Positions 36,053-47,613 are shown, counted from the stretch's first letter. The stretch is 64,000 nucleotides of DNA from Microbulbifer rhizosphaerae (GCF_014191725.1 NZ_JACHWZ010000009.1:164983-228982), one strand, 5' to 3'. The notes: generated from the sequence alone by a model not told the origin. Program-made: numbers and translations.

Positions 36053-38473
36053 ATGGAAGTCGTCAGCACCAATACCGCCAATACCGCCACATCGCTGGAA
36101 ATCCCCGGCTACCGCATCCTGAAGAAGATCAACCAGGGCGGCATGTCCACCGTGTACCTGGCTATCCAGCGCAGCGTTGGCCGCCAGGTGGCGCTCAAGG
36201 TCATGTCGCCCGTGCTCAACGCCGATCCGGTGTTCAGCGAGCGCTTCCAGCGCGAGGCCAATATCGTCGGCCAGCTCTCCCACCCCAATATCGTCGGCAT
36301 CCACGATATCGGCCGCTACCGCAGCCTCAACTATATCGCCATGGACTACATGCCCGGTGGCTCGGTCTCCGATCGCCTGTCCGAGGGGAGTATAGATCCA
36401 CTGGAGGCGCTGAATATCATCCGCCAGATCGCCACGGCGCTGGATCACGCCCACGGCAAGGGCTATGTGCACCGCGACCTGAAACCGGAAAACATCCTGT
36501 TTCGCGAGGACGGCTCCGCAGTACTCACCGACTTCGGGGTGGCCCGGGCAATCGCGCGGACCACACGCATGACCAGTACCGGTATGGTGGTGGGCACGCC
36601 CCACTACATGAGCCCCGAACAGGCCCGCGGCACCGCCATCGACGGGCGCGCCGACCTCTACAGCCTGGGTGTGGTGTTCTACGAGATGCTCGCCGGCGCA
36701 GTGCCCTTCCAGGCGGACGAGGCGGTGGCCATCGCCATCAAGCACCTCACCGACCCGATCCCCAAGCTGCCGGCGCGCCACTCCCTGTATCAGAGCCTGA
36801 TCGACCGCTTCCTGGCCAAGGACCCGGAACAGCGCTTCCAGCGCGGGCTGGACGTGGTGGACGCCATCGACCAGTTGATAGCCACCCTGGCCGGCAAGCC
36901 CTCGACCCAGGCCACCCAGCTCAACAACACCTCGGTGCGTGTCTCCAGCCTGCTGCGCGCCCTGCTGATGACCCTTTACGGCACCCTGAGCGACCAGATC
37001 GCCGCCGCCTGGGCCCGCTGGCGCGACAAACCCCTGCACGAAAACCACCCTCGCGCCGAGCAGGCAACCATCATGCGCATCCACCAGGTGATCCAGCAGG
37101 CGCCGCCGCGCAAGCGCCGCCAGTGGCTGTTCGGCGGCCTGGTGTCGGTATCCCTGGTGTTCGGCTGGATGCTGTTCAGCCTGATCGGCTACAAGCTGCA
37201 GTGGCAATCCGGCTCTTCCCTGCTGGACAGCGCCAGCGACTACACCGCCTCTCTGCTGGTACCGGAACAGGCGCCCGCAGCGGTCCCCAAAACCCCTCTG
37301 GTGGCCGCAGCGGCACCCAGCGAACCGGAGCCCGAACAGGAGGCCCCACAGGCGCCCCTTCAACAGAGCATCGAACCGCCGGCCCCACTGGAAGAGATCC
37401 CCACAACGGATACCCCGGTGGAAACCGCCAGGACCGAGGAAACCGAGCCGGAGACCGAGGAATCCTCCGATACCATCCCAAGCGAAGAAGGGACTGCGGC
37501 CATCAAACCCGTGGTGGAAACCCCGAAATACCGTCTCACCGTGCAGCCGCGGCCCCGCGATGCGCGGGTGCGGGTCATGAACATCAATCCCCGTTACCGC
37601 CCGGGTATTCTTCTGGAGCCGGGCAAGTACGATCTGGAAGTGAGCCGACCCGGCTATACCACGTTGCGCCGCTGGATGGAGATAAAAGATAGCGACCTCA
37701 CGGTGCCGGTAACTCTGGAACGCGCCTACTACCCCGGCAAAAAGATTCGCTCTCCCCTGCCGGACGGCGGCACCGGCCCGCAGATGGTGGTGATCGGGGC
37801 CGGCAGCTTTACCATGGGCAACGACCAGCGCGACGCCTCCAGCCCGGCGCATCGGGTCACCATTGGCAAACCATTCGCCATCTCCACTTACGAAATCACT
37901 TTCGACGAATACGACCGCTATGCCAAGGCCACCGACGCCGCCCTGCCCGGCGATGCCGGCTGGGGCCGCGGCGACCGACCGGTAATCAACGTGAGTTGGC
38001 GGGATGCGCGGAACTACGCCCGCTGGCTGTCCGGCCAGACCGGACGCCGCTACCGCCTGGCCAGCGAGGCCGAGTGGGAGTACGCCGCCCGCGGCGGTGT
38101 GTCGTACCCCTTCTGGTGGGGCGGCAGCGAAGCCCGCGGCAAAGCCAACTGCCGCCGCGGCTGCTCCAGTGAGTTCAACGGCCTGTTCAGCTACTCCAGC
38201 GCGCCCGTGGGCCACTACCAGGCCAACCGCTTCGGCCTCTTCGACACCGCCGGCAATGTGGCCGAGTGGGTAGAGGATTGCTACCTGAACGGTTACGGCC
38301 AGAGCCGTAACGACGGCCAGCCGGTGGTGGTAGACAAATGCGAGCTGCGCAGCGTGCGCGGCGGCTCCATGCGCGAACCCCTGGACAATATCAGTTCCGA
38401 CTACCGCACCGGCCTGAGCGAACACACCGTTTCCAAGACAGTCGGCTTCCGCGTGGTAATGGAACTGGAATGA
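36053..38473 (+). CDS. Ser/Thr kinase with periplasmic FGE-like domain
   Basis: 806 aa. The kinase domain (about 18-280) is complete: glycine loop INQGGMSTVYLA, Lys in VALKVM, HRDLKPEN, DFGVARAIA. After a helical linker comes one membrane helix (about 359-380), a long Pro/Glu-rich periplasmic stalk (to about 485), a PEGA-like beta domain (RYRPGILLEPGKYDLEVSRP) and a formylglycine-generating-enzyme fold (about 576-804: ITFDEYDRYAKATD, YRLASEAEWEYAARGG, FGLFDTAGNVAEWVED, GFRVVMELE). The Cys pair used by true FGE near the C-terminus is absent (REPLDNISSDYRTGL), so this is likely a sensor or binding version. Confidence 0.92.
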   Translation: MEVVSTNTANTATSLEIPGYRILKKINQGGMSTVYLAIQRSVGRQVALKVMSPVLNADPVFSERFQREANIVGQLSHPNIVGIHDIGRYRSLNYIAMDYMPGGSVSDRLSEGSIDPLEALNIIRQIATALDHAHGKGYVHRDLKPENILFREDGSAVLTDFGVARAIARTTRMTSTGMVVGTPHYMSPEQARGTAIDGRADLYSLGVVFYEMLAGAVPFQADEAVAIAIKHLTDPIPKLPARHSLYQSLIDRFLAKDPEQRFQRGLDVVDAIDQLIATLAGKPSTQATQLNNTSVRVSSLLRALLMTLYGTLSDQIAAAWARWRDKPLHENHPRAEQATIMRIHQVIQQAPPRKRRQWLFGGLVSVSLVFGWMLFSLIGYKLQWQSGSSLLDSASDYTASLLVPEQAPAAVPKTPLVAAAAPSEPEPEQEAPQAPLQQSIEPPAPLEEIPTTDTPVETARTEETEPETEESSDTIPSEEGTAAIKPVVETPKYRLTVQPRPRDARVRVMNINPRYRPGILLEPGKYDLEVSRPGYTTLRRWMEIKDSDLTVPVTLERAYYPGKKIRSPLPDGGTGPQMVVIGAGSFTMGNDQRDASSPAHRVTIGKPFAISTYEITFDEYDRYAKATDAALPGDAGWGRGDRPVINVSWRDARNYARWLSGQTGRRYRLASEAEWEYAARGGVSYPFWWGGSEARGKANCRRGCSSEFNGLFSYSSAPVGHYQANRFGLFDTAGNVAEWVEDCYLNGYGQSRNDGQPVVVDKCELRSVRGGSMREPLDNISSDYRTGLSEHTVSKTVGFRVVMELE

Positions 38474-38572
38474 GTGGCCAGCGGTGAGTATTCAGTGGAT
38501 ACTCTGATCTGCCCGGTGGGCGGAGGCGGCCAGATCTCCGGCACAGGAATATGCCTTATCAATGCGGAATTT

Positions 38573-38651
38573 TGTGCAGCAGAACGGCCGTTGGCCGCGA
38601 TCGGCCATTCAGGCCGGCGAGATGCAATCGCGGCCAACGGCCGCTGCTACA
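38573..38651. repeat. Dispersed palindromic repeat (REP-like), copy 6
   Basis: Arms GAACGGCCGTTGGCCGCGAT and complement with a 24-bp centre. It lies between the convergent kinase and rlmKL genes, where it may help end both transcripts. Confidence 0.88.
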
Positions 38652-38679
38652 CCGCTATGTCAGATCGCACATCCCACAT

Positions 38680-40881
38680 TCACCCTTCATCGTTTCGCCT
38701 GATTTCCCAAACATTGTGAATTTTCGGATTGCGCTGAAAATCCCTGTCCAGCAGCGGTAAATTCTCCACCCGAAATTCCGCACAAATAGCTTCGTCCATT
38801 TTGAATGTGCGCAAATTATTGGAAAAAACCAGAGAACCCCCGGGGGCCAGTAAAGCCATGCACTGGCGGATCAATTTTGGGTGGTCCCGCTGAATATCCA
38901 AGACGCCGCGCATTTTCGCCGAGTTGGAAAAACTGGGCGGGTCCATGAAAATCAGGTCGTAATGGCCGCGACGGTTCTGCTGCGCGGCTTCCAGCCACTG
39001 CAGGCAGTCCGCCTCCACCAGTTGGTGCCGGTAGGGGTCCAGGTTGTTGCGCTGGAAGTTGCGCGCGCTCCATTCCCGGTAGGTTTTCGACATATCCACG
39101 CTGGTGCTCTGCACGCAACCGCCCAGCGCCGCCTGTACCGTGGCGCTGGCGGTATAGCAAAACAGATTGAGAAATTTCTTCCCCGGGGCCAGTTTGCGCA
39201 GGTACTGACGCACCGGGCGGTGGTCCAGGAAGAGCCCGGTGTCCAGGTAAGCCCACAGGTTTACTTCCAATTGCGCGCCGTACTCGTCCACCCAGAAGGC
39301 GGAGGCGGTATCGGAGTGTTTGCGGTACTGGCCACCACCCTTGTGGCTGTGACGGCGGCGCTCTTTGATGCTGATATTTTTCCCGGACAGCTCCAGCACC
39401 GATTGAACCGCGCGCACCAAGTCGCGCAGCCGCGCTTGGGCCTTTTCCTCCGGGATGTTCGCCGGCGCCTTGTACTCCTGTACATGGGCAAACAACTCGC
39501 CTTCCAGCGAGTGGTAGAGGTCGATCGCCGCAGCGTATTCCGGCAGGTCCGCGTCGTACAGGCGGTAGCAGCTTATGCCGCTCTTCTGCGCCCATTTGCC
39601 TGTGGTGCGCAGGTTCTTGCGCAGCCGGTTGGCCACCATCTCCACTTCCGCAGAAAGCGTTCGACGCCCCTCCTCTTCCACCCGGCTTTCTGAGGACTGC
39701 TCGCGGATACGAAACAGTAGCAGCTGGCTGGGAATACTGCCGTTGTACAGCTGGTACTGCTTGTGGGAGCGCAGGGCGGTGGCGTGGCCCAGCTCTGGGT
39801 TGCCGGTAAAAATGCCCACCGACCAACCGGGGAATTCCTTTTTCAGCTGCCGACCCAATTCCGCGTAGGTCTCGCGCAGTGCTTCCTGTTCGCCCAGGCG
39901 CTCGCCATAGGGGGGATTGGTCAATACCAGTCCGGGTTTCACTTGGCGGTGACTGGGCACCTTGAAGGCCGCCACCGGACGACAGCTGACCCGCACCTGC
40001 TTTTCCAGCCCGGCGCGGGCGATATTGGCCTCGGCGGCAAACAGAACCTTGGCGTCGGCGTCATAGCCGCGGATTTCCGGCAGTTCCCGTTCCAGCCCCT
40101 GCCGCCGGCGCTCCAGCGCCTCTTCGCGCAGCGGCATCCACAGATCGCTCTGGTGGTTGAGCCAGCGCTCGAAACCGAATTCCTCGCGCAATAGTCCCGG
40201 CGCAATATCCGCCGCCATCATCGCCCCTTCGATGAGCAGGGTACCGGAGCCGCACATGGGGTCCAGCAGCGCGCCGCCATCGGCGGCGATGTCCGGCCAG
40301 CCGGCGCGCAACAGCAGTGCAGCAGCGAGGTTCTCTTTCAGGGGCGCAGCGCCGATATGGGTGCGGTAGCCGCGCCTGTGCAGGCTCGTGCCGCTGAGGT
40401 CGATGGCGATATCCAGCGTGTCCCGCTGCAGGCGCAGGGCCACGGTCAGGTCCGGATGTCGGCGGTCTATCTCCGGCCGCGCACCGCTCTGGCGGCGCAG
40501 CCGGTCGACGATGGCGTCCTTGGCCTTCTGGGCGCCGAACTGGCTGTTGCGGATCTCCCGGTTGGTACCGGAGAACTGCAGCCAGAGTACGCCGGAGGGA
40601 TTGATATGCTCCTCCCAGGGAATCCCGGCCACGGCGCGATACAGATCTTCCGCATCGGCAATCCGGACCTGCCCCAGGCGCAGCAGCACGCGATTGGCCA
40701 GGCGGCTCCACAGGCAGCAGCGGTAAGCCAGTTGCAGGGAACCGGAGAAGTGCACCGCGGCGGGCTGTTCGCGGGTCGTGCCGGCGCCCAGGGCGCGCAG
40801 CTCCTCCGCCAGCAGGCTCTCTAGGCCCCGGGGGCAGCTGGCGGTAAAGTCGATAACGTCAGTCAAAATCCTGTCTCTCAC
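38680..40881 (-). CDS. rlmL: Bifunctional 23S rRNA methyltransferase RlmKL
   Basis: 733 aa. THUMP domain (about 50-165), an N2-guanine methyltransferase (RlmL half, motif LTNPPYGERLG) for G2445, and a C-terminal RlmK half for m7G2069 with motif IFMDPPSFSNSAKM. The start is GTG 40881; the upstream sequence is an octamer tandem array. E. coli RlmKL is 702 aa, so the size is usual. Confidence 0.95.
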   Translation of the reverse strand: MRDRILTDVIDFTASCPRGLESLLAEELRALGAGTTREQPAAVHFSGSLQLAYRCCLWSRLANRVLLRLGQVRIADAEDLYRAVAGIPWEEHINPSGVLWLQFSGTNREIRNSQFGAQKAKDAIVDRLRRQSGARPEIDRRHPDLTVALRLQRDTLDIAIDLSGTSLHRRGYRTHIGAAPLKENLAAALLLRAGWPDIAADGGALLDPMCGSGTLLIEGAMMAADIAPGLLREEFGFERWLNHQSDLWMPLREEALERRRQGLERELPEIRGYDADAKVLFAAEANIARAGLEKQVRVSCRPVAAFKVPSHRQVKPGLVLTNPPYGERLGEQEALRETYAELGRQLKKEFPGWSVGIFTGNPELGHATALRSHKQYQLYNGSIPSQLLLFRIREQSSESRVEEEGRRTLSAEVEMVANRLRKNLRTTGKWAQKSGISCYRLYDADLPEYAAAIDLYHSLEGELFAHVQEYKAPANIPEEKAQARLRDLVRAVQSVLELSGKNISIKERRRHSHKGGGQYRKHSDTASAFWVDEYGAQLEVNLWAYLDTGLFLDHRPVRQYLRKLAPGKKFLNLFCYTASATVQAALGGCVQSTSVDMSKTYREWSARNFQRNNLDPYRHQLVEADCLQWLEAAQQNRRGHYDLIFMDPPSFSNSAKMRGVLDIQRDHPKLIRQCMALLAPGGSLVFSNNLRTFKMDEAICAEFRVENLPLLDRDFQRNPKIHNVWEIRRNDEG

Positions 40882-41247
40882 TCAAGCGGAAACTGTGCCG
40901 ACAAGGCGACAAGGCGACAAGGCGACAAGGCGACAAGGCGACAAGGCGACAAGGCGACAAGGCGACAATTTTGGGAAGATTTCCCCGCTATGCAAATTTC
41001 TTCTATTACCATTTCTCTTCAGATGAAAGCGTTCGTTCACAGGCCAGGTGCTTTTTGCTCTACTGGGGGCTGCGCTCATAACCGCCAGCTCAAAGGATGC
41101 CAACCGGTTCCCGCAATGTGAACCCAACAGTGCACAGCGAATGAAACAGCGCGCGGCGGCGAGCGCTTTTTTATTTCACGGGTTTTCACCATATCCTTGA
41201 ATATCGGGGAGTGAAAACCTGCGAACGGCAAGAGGTGCCCAAACCTT
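40882..41247. other. Non-coding space between rlmKL and rmf
   Basis: 366 bp with the octamer array near rlmKL and AT-richer sequence toward rmf. The divergent promoters of both genes must lie here. I see no RNA gene or clear operator. Confidence 0.6.
40899..40968. repeat. Octamer tandem array (CGACAAGG)
   Basis: Eight perfect copies of CGACAAGG plus a 6-bp partial. The first base is 18 bp upstream of the rlmKL start codon, so the array lies in its leader or promoter. Confidence 0.95.
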
Positions 41248-41499
41248 ATGAAACGCCAAAAACGCAACCAGTCCGACAGAGCCTTCTACAAAGGCTATCT
41301 GGCCGCCACTCAAAACAAAGCCATGGATAATTGTCCCTTTGAAAATGAAGAGCTTCACCAAGCCTGGATCAATGGCTGGCGGGAAGGCCGGGAGGATTAC
41401 TGGAACGGGTTTGAAGGTTCAGTCACAGCGCAAAAACTGGAAACCTACCGAGCGGTAACCACCAATGTGCACCATCCGGACGGCTGGAGCACTATGTAG
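41248..41499 (+). CDS. rmf: Ribosome modulation factor
   Basis: 83 aa. The N-terminus MKRQKRNQSDRAFYKGY and central CPFENEELHQAWINGWREGR match RMF, which joins 70S ribosomes into inactive 100S dimers in stationary phase. It is longer than the 55-aa E. coli protein, with a C-terminal extension like the pseudomonad form. The rlmKL - rmf - pyrD grouping is conserved. AAGAGGTG lies about ten bases upstream of the start. Confidence 0.92.
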   Translation: MKRQKRNQSDRAFYKGYLAATQNKAMDNCPFENEELHQAWINGWREGREDYWNGFEGSVTAQKLETYRAVTTNVHHPDGWSTM

Positions 41500-41588
41500 C
41501 GGCCCGACCCGTCTCGGGGGACGCATACCGCAAGGCGCAAAGTGACTATCCACCTCCCCGGGTTCCATACTCGGGGATCAGGGCCATA

Positions 41589-42629
41589 TTAGCGACCGCC
41601 CGCCCCCTGCTGGCGCAAAATGGCAATCGCCTCCACCACCTCTTTCACCAATGCCGGACCACGGTAGATAAAGCCGGAGTAAATCTGCACCGCGGTGGCA
41701 CCAGCGCGAATTTTCTCCACAGCACTGGCGCCGTCAAAAATACCACCGACGCCAATGATCGGAATCTGCCCACGCAGTTCCCGCGCCAGCTGTGCAATCA
41801 CCCGGGTGGACTTCTCCGCCAGCGGCCGACCACTCAGGCCACCCTCTTCCCTGCCGTGGGGAAGATGGGCCACCGAGGACTTGTCGACAGTGGTGTTGGT
41901 AGCGATCACCCCTTCAATCTCATATTCGCGCAACGATTCGGCGATCCGGGCGATGGCCTCGTCATCGATATCCGGCGCTATCTTCACCGCCAGTGGCACC
42001 GAGCGGCCACAGCTCTGGGCCAGTTGCAGCTGCTTCTCCTTGATCTCGCCCAGCAGCCGGTCGAGGCTCTCGCCGAACTGCAGGTCCCGCAGCCCTTTGG
42101 TGTTGGGGGAGGAGACGTTGGCGGTGATGTAGTCCGCATAGGGGTAGACTTTTTCCATGCACAGGCAGTAGTCGTCCGCCGCCCGTTCCACCGGAGTATC
42201 GAAATTCTTGCCCACATTGATGCCGAGTACGCCGCCGTAACGGCGACGCTTGACCCGCTGCACCAGGTAATCCACCCCCAGGTTGTTGAAACCCATGCGA
42301 TTGATAATCGCCTCCGCCTCCTGCAGGCGGAACAGGCGCGGCTGCGGATTGCCCGGCTGCGGGCGCGGAGTCACCGTGCCCACTTCCACGAAGCCGAAGC
42401 CCAGGGCGCCAAGGCCGTTGAATGCCTGGGCATTCTTGTCCAGACCCGCCGCCAGGCCCACGGGGTTGGGCAGAGTGAGGCCCATCAACTCCACCGGGTC
42501 ATCCGGAACCGGTTTGCTGAACAGGTTGATCAGTCCCAACCGCTCAGCTGCGCCGATGGCGTCCAGGGACAGGTGGTGGGCCCGTTCGGGATCGAGCGCA
42601 AACAGGGCTTTGCGCAGATGTGAATACAT
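41589..42629 (-). CDS. pyrD: Dihydroorotate dehydrogenase (quinone), class 2
   Basis: 346 aa. It oxidises dihydroorotate to orotate in pyrimidine synthesis and passes electrons to quinone at the inner membrane. N-terminal membrane-associating helices, FMN site ([14 protein letters not shown]), the class 2 catalytic Ser in [12 protein letters not shown], and IGVGGI near the C-terminus. ATG 42629. Confidence 0.96.
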   Translation of the reverse strand: MYSHLRKALFALDPERAHHLSLDAIGAAERLGLINLFSKPVPDDPVELMGLTLPNPVGLAAGLDKNAQAFNGLGALGFGFVEVGTVTPRPQPGNPQPRLFRLQEAEAIINRMGFNNLGVDYLVQRVKRRRYGGVLGINVGKNFDTPVERAADDYCLCMEKVYPYADYITANVSSPNTKGLRDLQFGESLDRLLGEIKEKQLQLAQSCGRSVPLAVKIAPDIDDEAIARIAESLREYEIEGVIATNTTVDKSSVAHLPHGREEGGLSGRPLAEKSTRVIAQLARELRGQIPIIGVGGIFDGASAVEKIRAGATAVQIYSGFIYRGPALVKEVVEAIAILRQQGAGGR

Positions 42630-42659
42630 GCCTTTCCTTAATAATTCTGTCGTTTTACC

Positions 42660-42721
42660 TGTAGGAGCGGCCGTTGGCCGCGATCCGCAGCAGTTCGATC
42701 GCGGCCAACGGCCGCTCCTAC
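42660..42721. repeat. Dispersed palindromic repeat (REP-like), copy 7
   Basis: A tight copy with a short centre between gdhB and pyrD. The gdhB stop codon (TAG, 42718-42720) lies inside its right arm, so the repeat has become part of the gene end. Confidence 0.92.
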
Positions 42722-45700
42722 ACCAGCGACTCCTGGTCCGCGGTGGCGTTGGCCAGGTACATCAACTCGCGCAGGGCCACGGTAAACATGGCGAAGTCCC
42801 CCCCCGGCGCGGACTTGAGTTCCGCGAGGATGTTGTTCCAGCGCTGTATCGCCGGCGCCATGATATCGCCCCAGAGGGCCATGGCGCCATCCACATCCAG
42901 GTTCCCATCCCCAGCCAGGCGCAGGATATTCACCGCCAGGCTGGAGAGCTGGCCATCCAGATCGTCCATACTGGTCTCGCGGGCCTGCGTCTGCCAGAAG
43001 GTGTCCATCGGCAGGGCGATAATCTGGTTGCCGAACCAGTGCAGGTCCAAGGCGTCTGCCAGGCGGAAGTAGATACTTGCCACCTCCTCCACCGGCCGCT
43101 CGCTTACGAGGGCGGATTGGGAAATTCCCAGTGCCGAATAAAGATGAGTGGGCGAAGCCGCCAACAGCGCCACCGGCTCCGGTACACTGGCTTCCAGCAG
43201 GCTCTGGTAATGCTCTTCCCACTCCCGGCGCGGCTCACCGCTCAGCACTTCCGGCAGCGCCGTGATCACCCGTTGCACCGATTCCTGAAATAGTCTGCGC
43301 TCCTGTGCCGGCTCCAGTTCGCCGCGGCGGTTGCGGATAAACCAGCGCGCGGCGCGGCGCACGCGGCCGATCATGGAGTTGAGCAGCTCGAGCTGCAACT
43401 GGGAGGAAACCTTGTAGTCCAACTCAGCCACGCTTTGCTGGAACTCATCCATCAGGTAGACGTCCCGCGCACAGATATAGGCGGCGGCGACAGTGTCGAT
43501 ATCCGCACCGGTAGCACCGCTCATGCGGTGATAGAAGGTAATCCCCATATTGTTGACCAGTTCGTTGGCCACCTGCGTGGCGACGATCTGGCGCCGCAGC
43601 GGATGGTCGTAGACCAGCTCCCGGTAGCGGACCACCAGTTCCCCGGGGAAGGCGGATTCCACCACCTCCTGCACCCGTGGATTGTCGGTGATCTGGGCGT
43701 TGAGCAGCTCTTCCTTCAGTTTCACCTTCACGTAGGAGATGAGCACCGAAAGCTCCGGGCGGGTCAGGTATTGGCCGCGGTTCTGGCGCTCGTTGAGCTG
43801 CTCATTGTCGGGAATAAATTCCAGTGCGCGCCGCAGGCGGCCCTCGCTCTCCAGGGCGTTGATGGTCCGCCGGTATTCGTCGATGCGCGCAGCCACCTGG
43901 AATTCCGCCACGCTGAGCGCGCGGGTCTGGTTGTAGTTGTTATTCAACACCAGCTCCGATACCGAGTCGGTCATTTCCTCCAACAGCTGGTTGCGCTGCT
44001 TGTCGGTGAGGTCACCGTTGGCCACCACCTTGTTGAGGAGGATCTTGATGTTCACCTCGTGGTCGGAGCAGTCGACGCCGCCGGCATTGTCGATAAAATC
44101 GGTGTTACAGCGGCCGCCGTTGAGGGCGAACTCGATGCGCCCGCGCTGGGTCATGCCCAGGTTGCCACCCTCGCCGAACACCTTGGCGCGCAGCTCGCGG
44201 CCGTTGACCCGCAGCACGTCGTTGGACTTGTCCCCCACCTGGGCGTGGGACTCGGTGCCGGCCTTGACGTAGGTGCCGATGCCGCCGTTCCAGATCAGGT
44301 CCACCGGTGCCCTGAGCATGGCGCTGATCAGCTCGTTGGGATTGAGCTGGTCCGCTTCGATGTCGAAGGCTTTTTTCATTTCCGGGGTGATCTTTATCGA
44401 CTTGGCGCGCCGCTCGAAAATACCGCCGCCTTTGGAAATCAACTTACTGTTGTAGTCAGTCCAACTGGAGCGCGGCAGTTCGAACAGGCGCTTGCGCTCG
44501 GCGAAACCCGCCGCGGCATCCGGCTCGGGGTCGACAAAAATGTGCAGGTGATTGAAGGCACCCACGAGGCGGATATGCTCCGACAGCAGCATGCCGTTGC
44601 CAAAAACATCGCCGGCCATATCGCCGATACCGATCACCGAAAAATCCTCGCTCTGCACGTCCACGTCCATCTCGCGGAAATGCCGCTGCACCGACACCCA
44701 GGCGCCGCGGGCAGTGATACCCATCTTCTTGTGGTCGTAGCCCTGGCTGCCTCCGGAGGCGAAGGCGTCGCCGAGCCAGAAGTCGTACTCGGCGGCGATA
44801 CCGTTGGCGATATCAGAGAAGGTAGCGGTGCCCTTGTCCGCGGCCACCACCAGATAGGGGTCATCGCCGTCGCGACGGATCACCTGTTCGGGAGTCACCA
44901 CCTCGCCGTCCTTGAGGTTGTCGGTAATATCCAGCAAGCCGCGAACAAATGTCTGGTAGCAGGCGATCCCCGCTTCCATGATCGCCTCGCGGCTGCCGTC
45001 CACCGGGGGCTGGCGCACCACGAAGCCACCTTTGGCGCCGCTGGGAACGATCACCGCATTCTTGACGTTCTGCGCCTTTACCAACCCCAGTACCTCGGTG
45101 CGGAAGTCTTCCAGGCGGTCGGACCAGCGCAAGCCGCCGCGGGCCACCTTGCCGCCGCGCAGGTGCACACCCTCAACCCGCGGTGAGTAGACGAAGATTT
45201 CGAACTCCGGGCGGGGCTCGGGAATACCGGGAATTTCCCGCGGGCTGAACTTGATGGAGATATAGTCTTTGGGCTGCTCGTCCTTACCCAGTTGGAAGAA
45301 GTTGGTGCGCAGCGTGGCCAGGATCAGTTCCAGGTAACGGCGGATCACTTGGTCTTCGTTCAGGTTATCGACACCATCGAGCCCGTCGTGGATTTTTTTG
45401 ATCAGCCGCTCCACCCGGGTCTGGTCCTGCCGGTCGCCGCTGATGCGCGGATCGAACATGGCGCGGAACAGCGCCACCAGATTGCGGGTTATCTCCACGT
45501 GGTTGGCCAGAGTGGCGGCGATATATCCCTGGCTGGCACTGAATTTGGTCTGTTTCAGGTAGCGGGCGTAGGCGCGCAGCATGGAGACCTCGCGCCAGTT
45601 GAGGCGCGCCGCCAGTACCAGGCGGTTGAAGGCGTCGCTCTCAGCCACATTGCTCCAGATAGCCGCGAAGGCGTCCTGGAACAGGCCGCGGGAGGCCTGG

Positions 45701-47613
45701 GCGTCCACACGGGTGGGCAAGCCGAACTCCAGGTAAAACTCGTGCATCCACACATCGGCGGCGGCGTGGGGACGAATGGTGTAGGGGAATTCACCGATCA
45801 CCCGCAGACCCAGGTTTTCCAGCACCGGAATCACATCGGACAGGGTGAGCCCGCTGCCCCAGTTGAACACCTTGAAGCGCAGGCTGCCCGCCGCCGCGCC
45901 CACCGGCTGGTAGAAACTCATGGCCACGCGGTTCTGCTCGTTCAGGTCCTGAATCGCGGCCACATCCTGCACCGCGATGCGCGGCTCGAAATCCTCCCGG
46001 TAGCCGGCGGGGAAGGCGCGGCCGTAGACACTGTAGAGGCGGTTGCCCTCTTCCTCGCCGTGGTTTTCGATCAGGGATTTTTGGAATACGTCTTCCCAGG
46101 AGCGGGTAATGTCCACGATTTGCGCCTCCAGTCGCGCTACGTCGATGTCCACCGGCTCGCTGGGGGAAACGCGAAACACGAAGTGCACCCGCGCGAGAAT
46201 GGACTCGGAAAAATAGGTGGTGAAATCGGACTCCTTGGCCTTGACGGCCCTGGCGATATGCTCGCAGATCTGTTCGCGCACAGTACTGTTGAATTGTTCC
46301 CGCGGCACATACACAGTGGCGGTGACGAACTTGCCGAAGGGGTCCCGGCGCATAAACAGGCGGATATGCGCGCGCTCGTTCATGCTCAGCACGCCCATCA
46401 CCGTGTGGAACAGTTCCCGGGTGCTGCTCTGGAAGAGTTCGTCGCGGGGAAAGGTATCCAGGATGCGGCGCAGCGTCTTGCCGTCGTGACTGTGGGGCGC
46501 GAGAGCGCTGGACTCCATCACCGAGGCCATCTTGCGGCGGATGATCGGGATCTTGGCCGGGCTCTCGGTGTACACCGGCGAGGTGTACAGGCCCATGAAT
46601 GCGGACTCGCCGATCAACTCCCCTTTGGCGTCGTAGCGCTTGATGGTGACATAGTCGGAATAGGCGGCGCGATGCACCCGGGACTTCACCGACGACTTGG
46701 CGAAGGTGAGGAAATTCGGGCCCTGGTAGAACTTCTGCTTGCCCTCGTTGAAGGCGTATTCCGGCGTGGGCTCCGCCGGCTCCTCCAGCTTCTTGAAAAT
46801 CCCCAGGCGGCGCTGTTCCACCTCGCAGAGGACCTTCTTGTTGTCACCCTGCTGGCAGAATTCATATTCGCGGTAGCCGAGGAAGGTGAAATTGCCGTCG
46901 CGCATCCACTGCAGGAAGGCGCAGGCCTCCTGCAGGTTGCCGTCGCCCTCGGCGAGCCCGCCCCCGGCCAGGCCTACGTGCAGTTGGTCTTCCATAGCGC
47001 TGCAGGTGTCGAGCATGGGTAAATAGTCGTCCACCACCAGCTCCACATCCCCGAGCACATCTTTCAACGCCACGACCAGATCCGCGGCGTGCCCTGTCGA
47101 GGTGTCCAGGTTGATCTCCACATAGATCAGCGCCTCGCCGGATACATCCGCTCCGGGCTCCTCTCCGACCTGACAGCGCGGCAACAACTCCAGCAGCTTG
47201 CCGCCGCGGCCGCGCCGCAGATGCAGTATCGTGCTCTTGATGGAGTGGATCACCGTGTTGCGGCGGTTGATTTCCATGCGTACCGAGTCCACCAGAAATG
47301 GCATGTCCCGCTGCAGCACCCCCACCACCGTGTGCGAACACTCCCAGCCGTCATCCTCCAGGCGCGGATTGCATACCCGCACCTTGGGGGTATCCGGAGC
47401 GCGGTCCTGGATAAAGTTCCACCAGGTGTAGATACAGCCGTATATGTCGGCCAGGCGGCGGCCGGCCAGGTCCTCCATCGGGTACTGGTGCAGGAACTGC
47501 CCGGCAAAATCCACCACCGGCTCCGCCTCCCCCGCAAGCTTTTCCCGGATCAGTGCTGTCAGCTGCTCCAGCAGCTCTTCGCGGCTGTCGGTAATCACCG
47601 TCGCCATATTCAC
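42718..47613 (-). CDS. gdhB: NAD-specific glutamate dehydrogenase (large type)
   Basis: 1,631 aa, the 180-kDa GDH class (PA3068-like) that deaminates glutamate to 2-oxoglutarate and ammonia. The N-terminal third holds ACT-like regulatory repeats. The catalytic core has [19 protein letters not shown], the catalytic Lys in [10 protein letters not shown] and a nucleotide-binding stretch ([18 protein letters not shown]). In the family these enzymes are allosterically regulated by amino acids such as arginine. GTG 47613 is chosen because AGGAGG lies six bases upstream; ATG 47607 is two codons in. Confidence 0.95.
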   Translation of the reverse strand: MNMATVITDSREELLEQLTALIREKLAGEAEPVVDFAGQFLHQYPMEDLAGRRLADIYGCIYTWWNFIQDRAPDTPKVRVCNPRLEDDGWECSHTVVGVLQRDMPFLVDSVRMEINRRNTVIHSIKSTILHLRRGRGGKLLELLPRCQVGEEPGADVSGEALIYVEINLDTSTGHAADLVVALKDVLGDVELVVDDYLPMLDTCSAMEDQLHVGLAGGGLAEGDGNLQEACAFLQWMRDGNFTFLGYREYEFCQQGDNKKVLCEVEQRRLGIFKKLEEPAEPTPEYAFNEGKQKFYQGPNFLTFAKSSVKSRVHRAAYSDYVTIKRYDAKGELIGESAFMGLYTSPVYTESPAKIPIIRRKMASVMESSALAPHSHDGKTLRRILDTFPRDELFQSSTRELFHTVMGVLSMNERAHIRLFMRRDPFGKFVTATVYVPREQFNSTVREQICEHIARAVKAKESDFTTYFSESILARVHFVFRVSPSEPVDIDVARLEAQIVDITRSWEDVFQKSLIENHGEEEGNRLYSVYGRAFPAGYREDFEPRIAVQDVAAIQDLNEQNRVAMSFYQPVGAAAGSLRFKVFNWGSGLTLSDVIPVLENLGLRVIGEFPYTIRPHAAADVWMHEFYLEFGLPTRVDAQASRGLFQDAFAAIWSNVAESDAFNRLVLAARLNWREVSMLRAYARYLKQTKFSASQGYIAATLANHVEITRNLVALFRAMFDPRISGDRQDQTRVERLIKKIHDGLDGVDNLNEDQVIRRYLELILATLRTNFFQLGKDEQPKDYISIKFSPREIPGIPEPRPEFEIFVYSPRVEGVHLRGGKVARGGLRWSDRLEDFRTEVLGLVKAQNVKNAVIVPSGAKGGFVVRQPPVDGSREAIMEAGIACYQTFVRGLLDITDNLKDGEVVTPEQVIRRDGDDPYLVVAADKGTATFSDIANGIAAEYDFWLGDAFASGGSQGYDHKKMGITARGAWVSVQRHFREMDVDVQSEDFSVIGIGDMAGDVFGNGMLLSEHIRLVGAFNHLHIFVDPEPDAAAGFAERKRLFELPRSSWTDYNSKLISKGGGIFERRAKSIKITPEMKKAFDIEADQLNPNELISAMLRAPVDLIWNGGIGTYVKAGTESHAQVGDKSNDVLRVNGRELRAKVFGEGGNLGMTQRGRIEFALNGGRCNTDFIDNAGGVDCSDHEVNIKILLNKVVANGDLTDKQRNQLLEEMTDSVSELVLNNNYNQTRALSVAEFQVAARIDEYRRTINALESEGRLRRALEFIPDNEQLNERQNRGQYLTRPELSVLISYVKVKLKEELLNAQITDNPRVQEVVESAFPGELVVRYRELVYDHPLRRQIVATQVANELVNNMGITFYHRMSGATGADIDTVAAAYICARDVYLMDEFQQSVAELDYKVSSQLQLELLNSMIGRVRRAARWFIRNRRGELEPAQERRLFQESVQRVITALPEVLSGEPRREWEEHYQSLLEASVPEPVALLAASPTHLYSALGISQSALVSERPVEEVASIYFRLADALDLHWFGNQIIALPMDTFWQTQARETSMDDLDGQLSSLAVNILRLAGDGNLDVDGAMALWGDIMAPAIQRWNNILAELKSAPGGDFAMFTVALRELMYLANATADQESLV

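Noticed and set aside
36050..38425. 791-codon minus-strand frame opposite the kinase gene
   Set aside because: It is an antisense shadow of a gene with complete kinase motifs and has no recognisable domain.
43435..47022. Two plus-strand frames (583 and 576 codons) opposite gdhB
   Set aside because: They are antisense shadows of the large glutamate dehydrogenase, with His/Val-rich composition typical of such artefacts.
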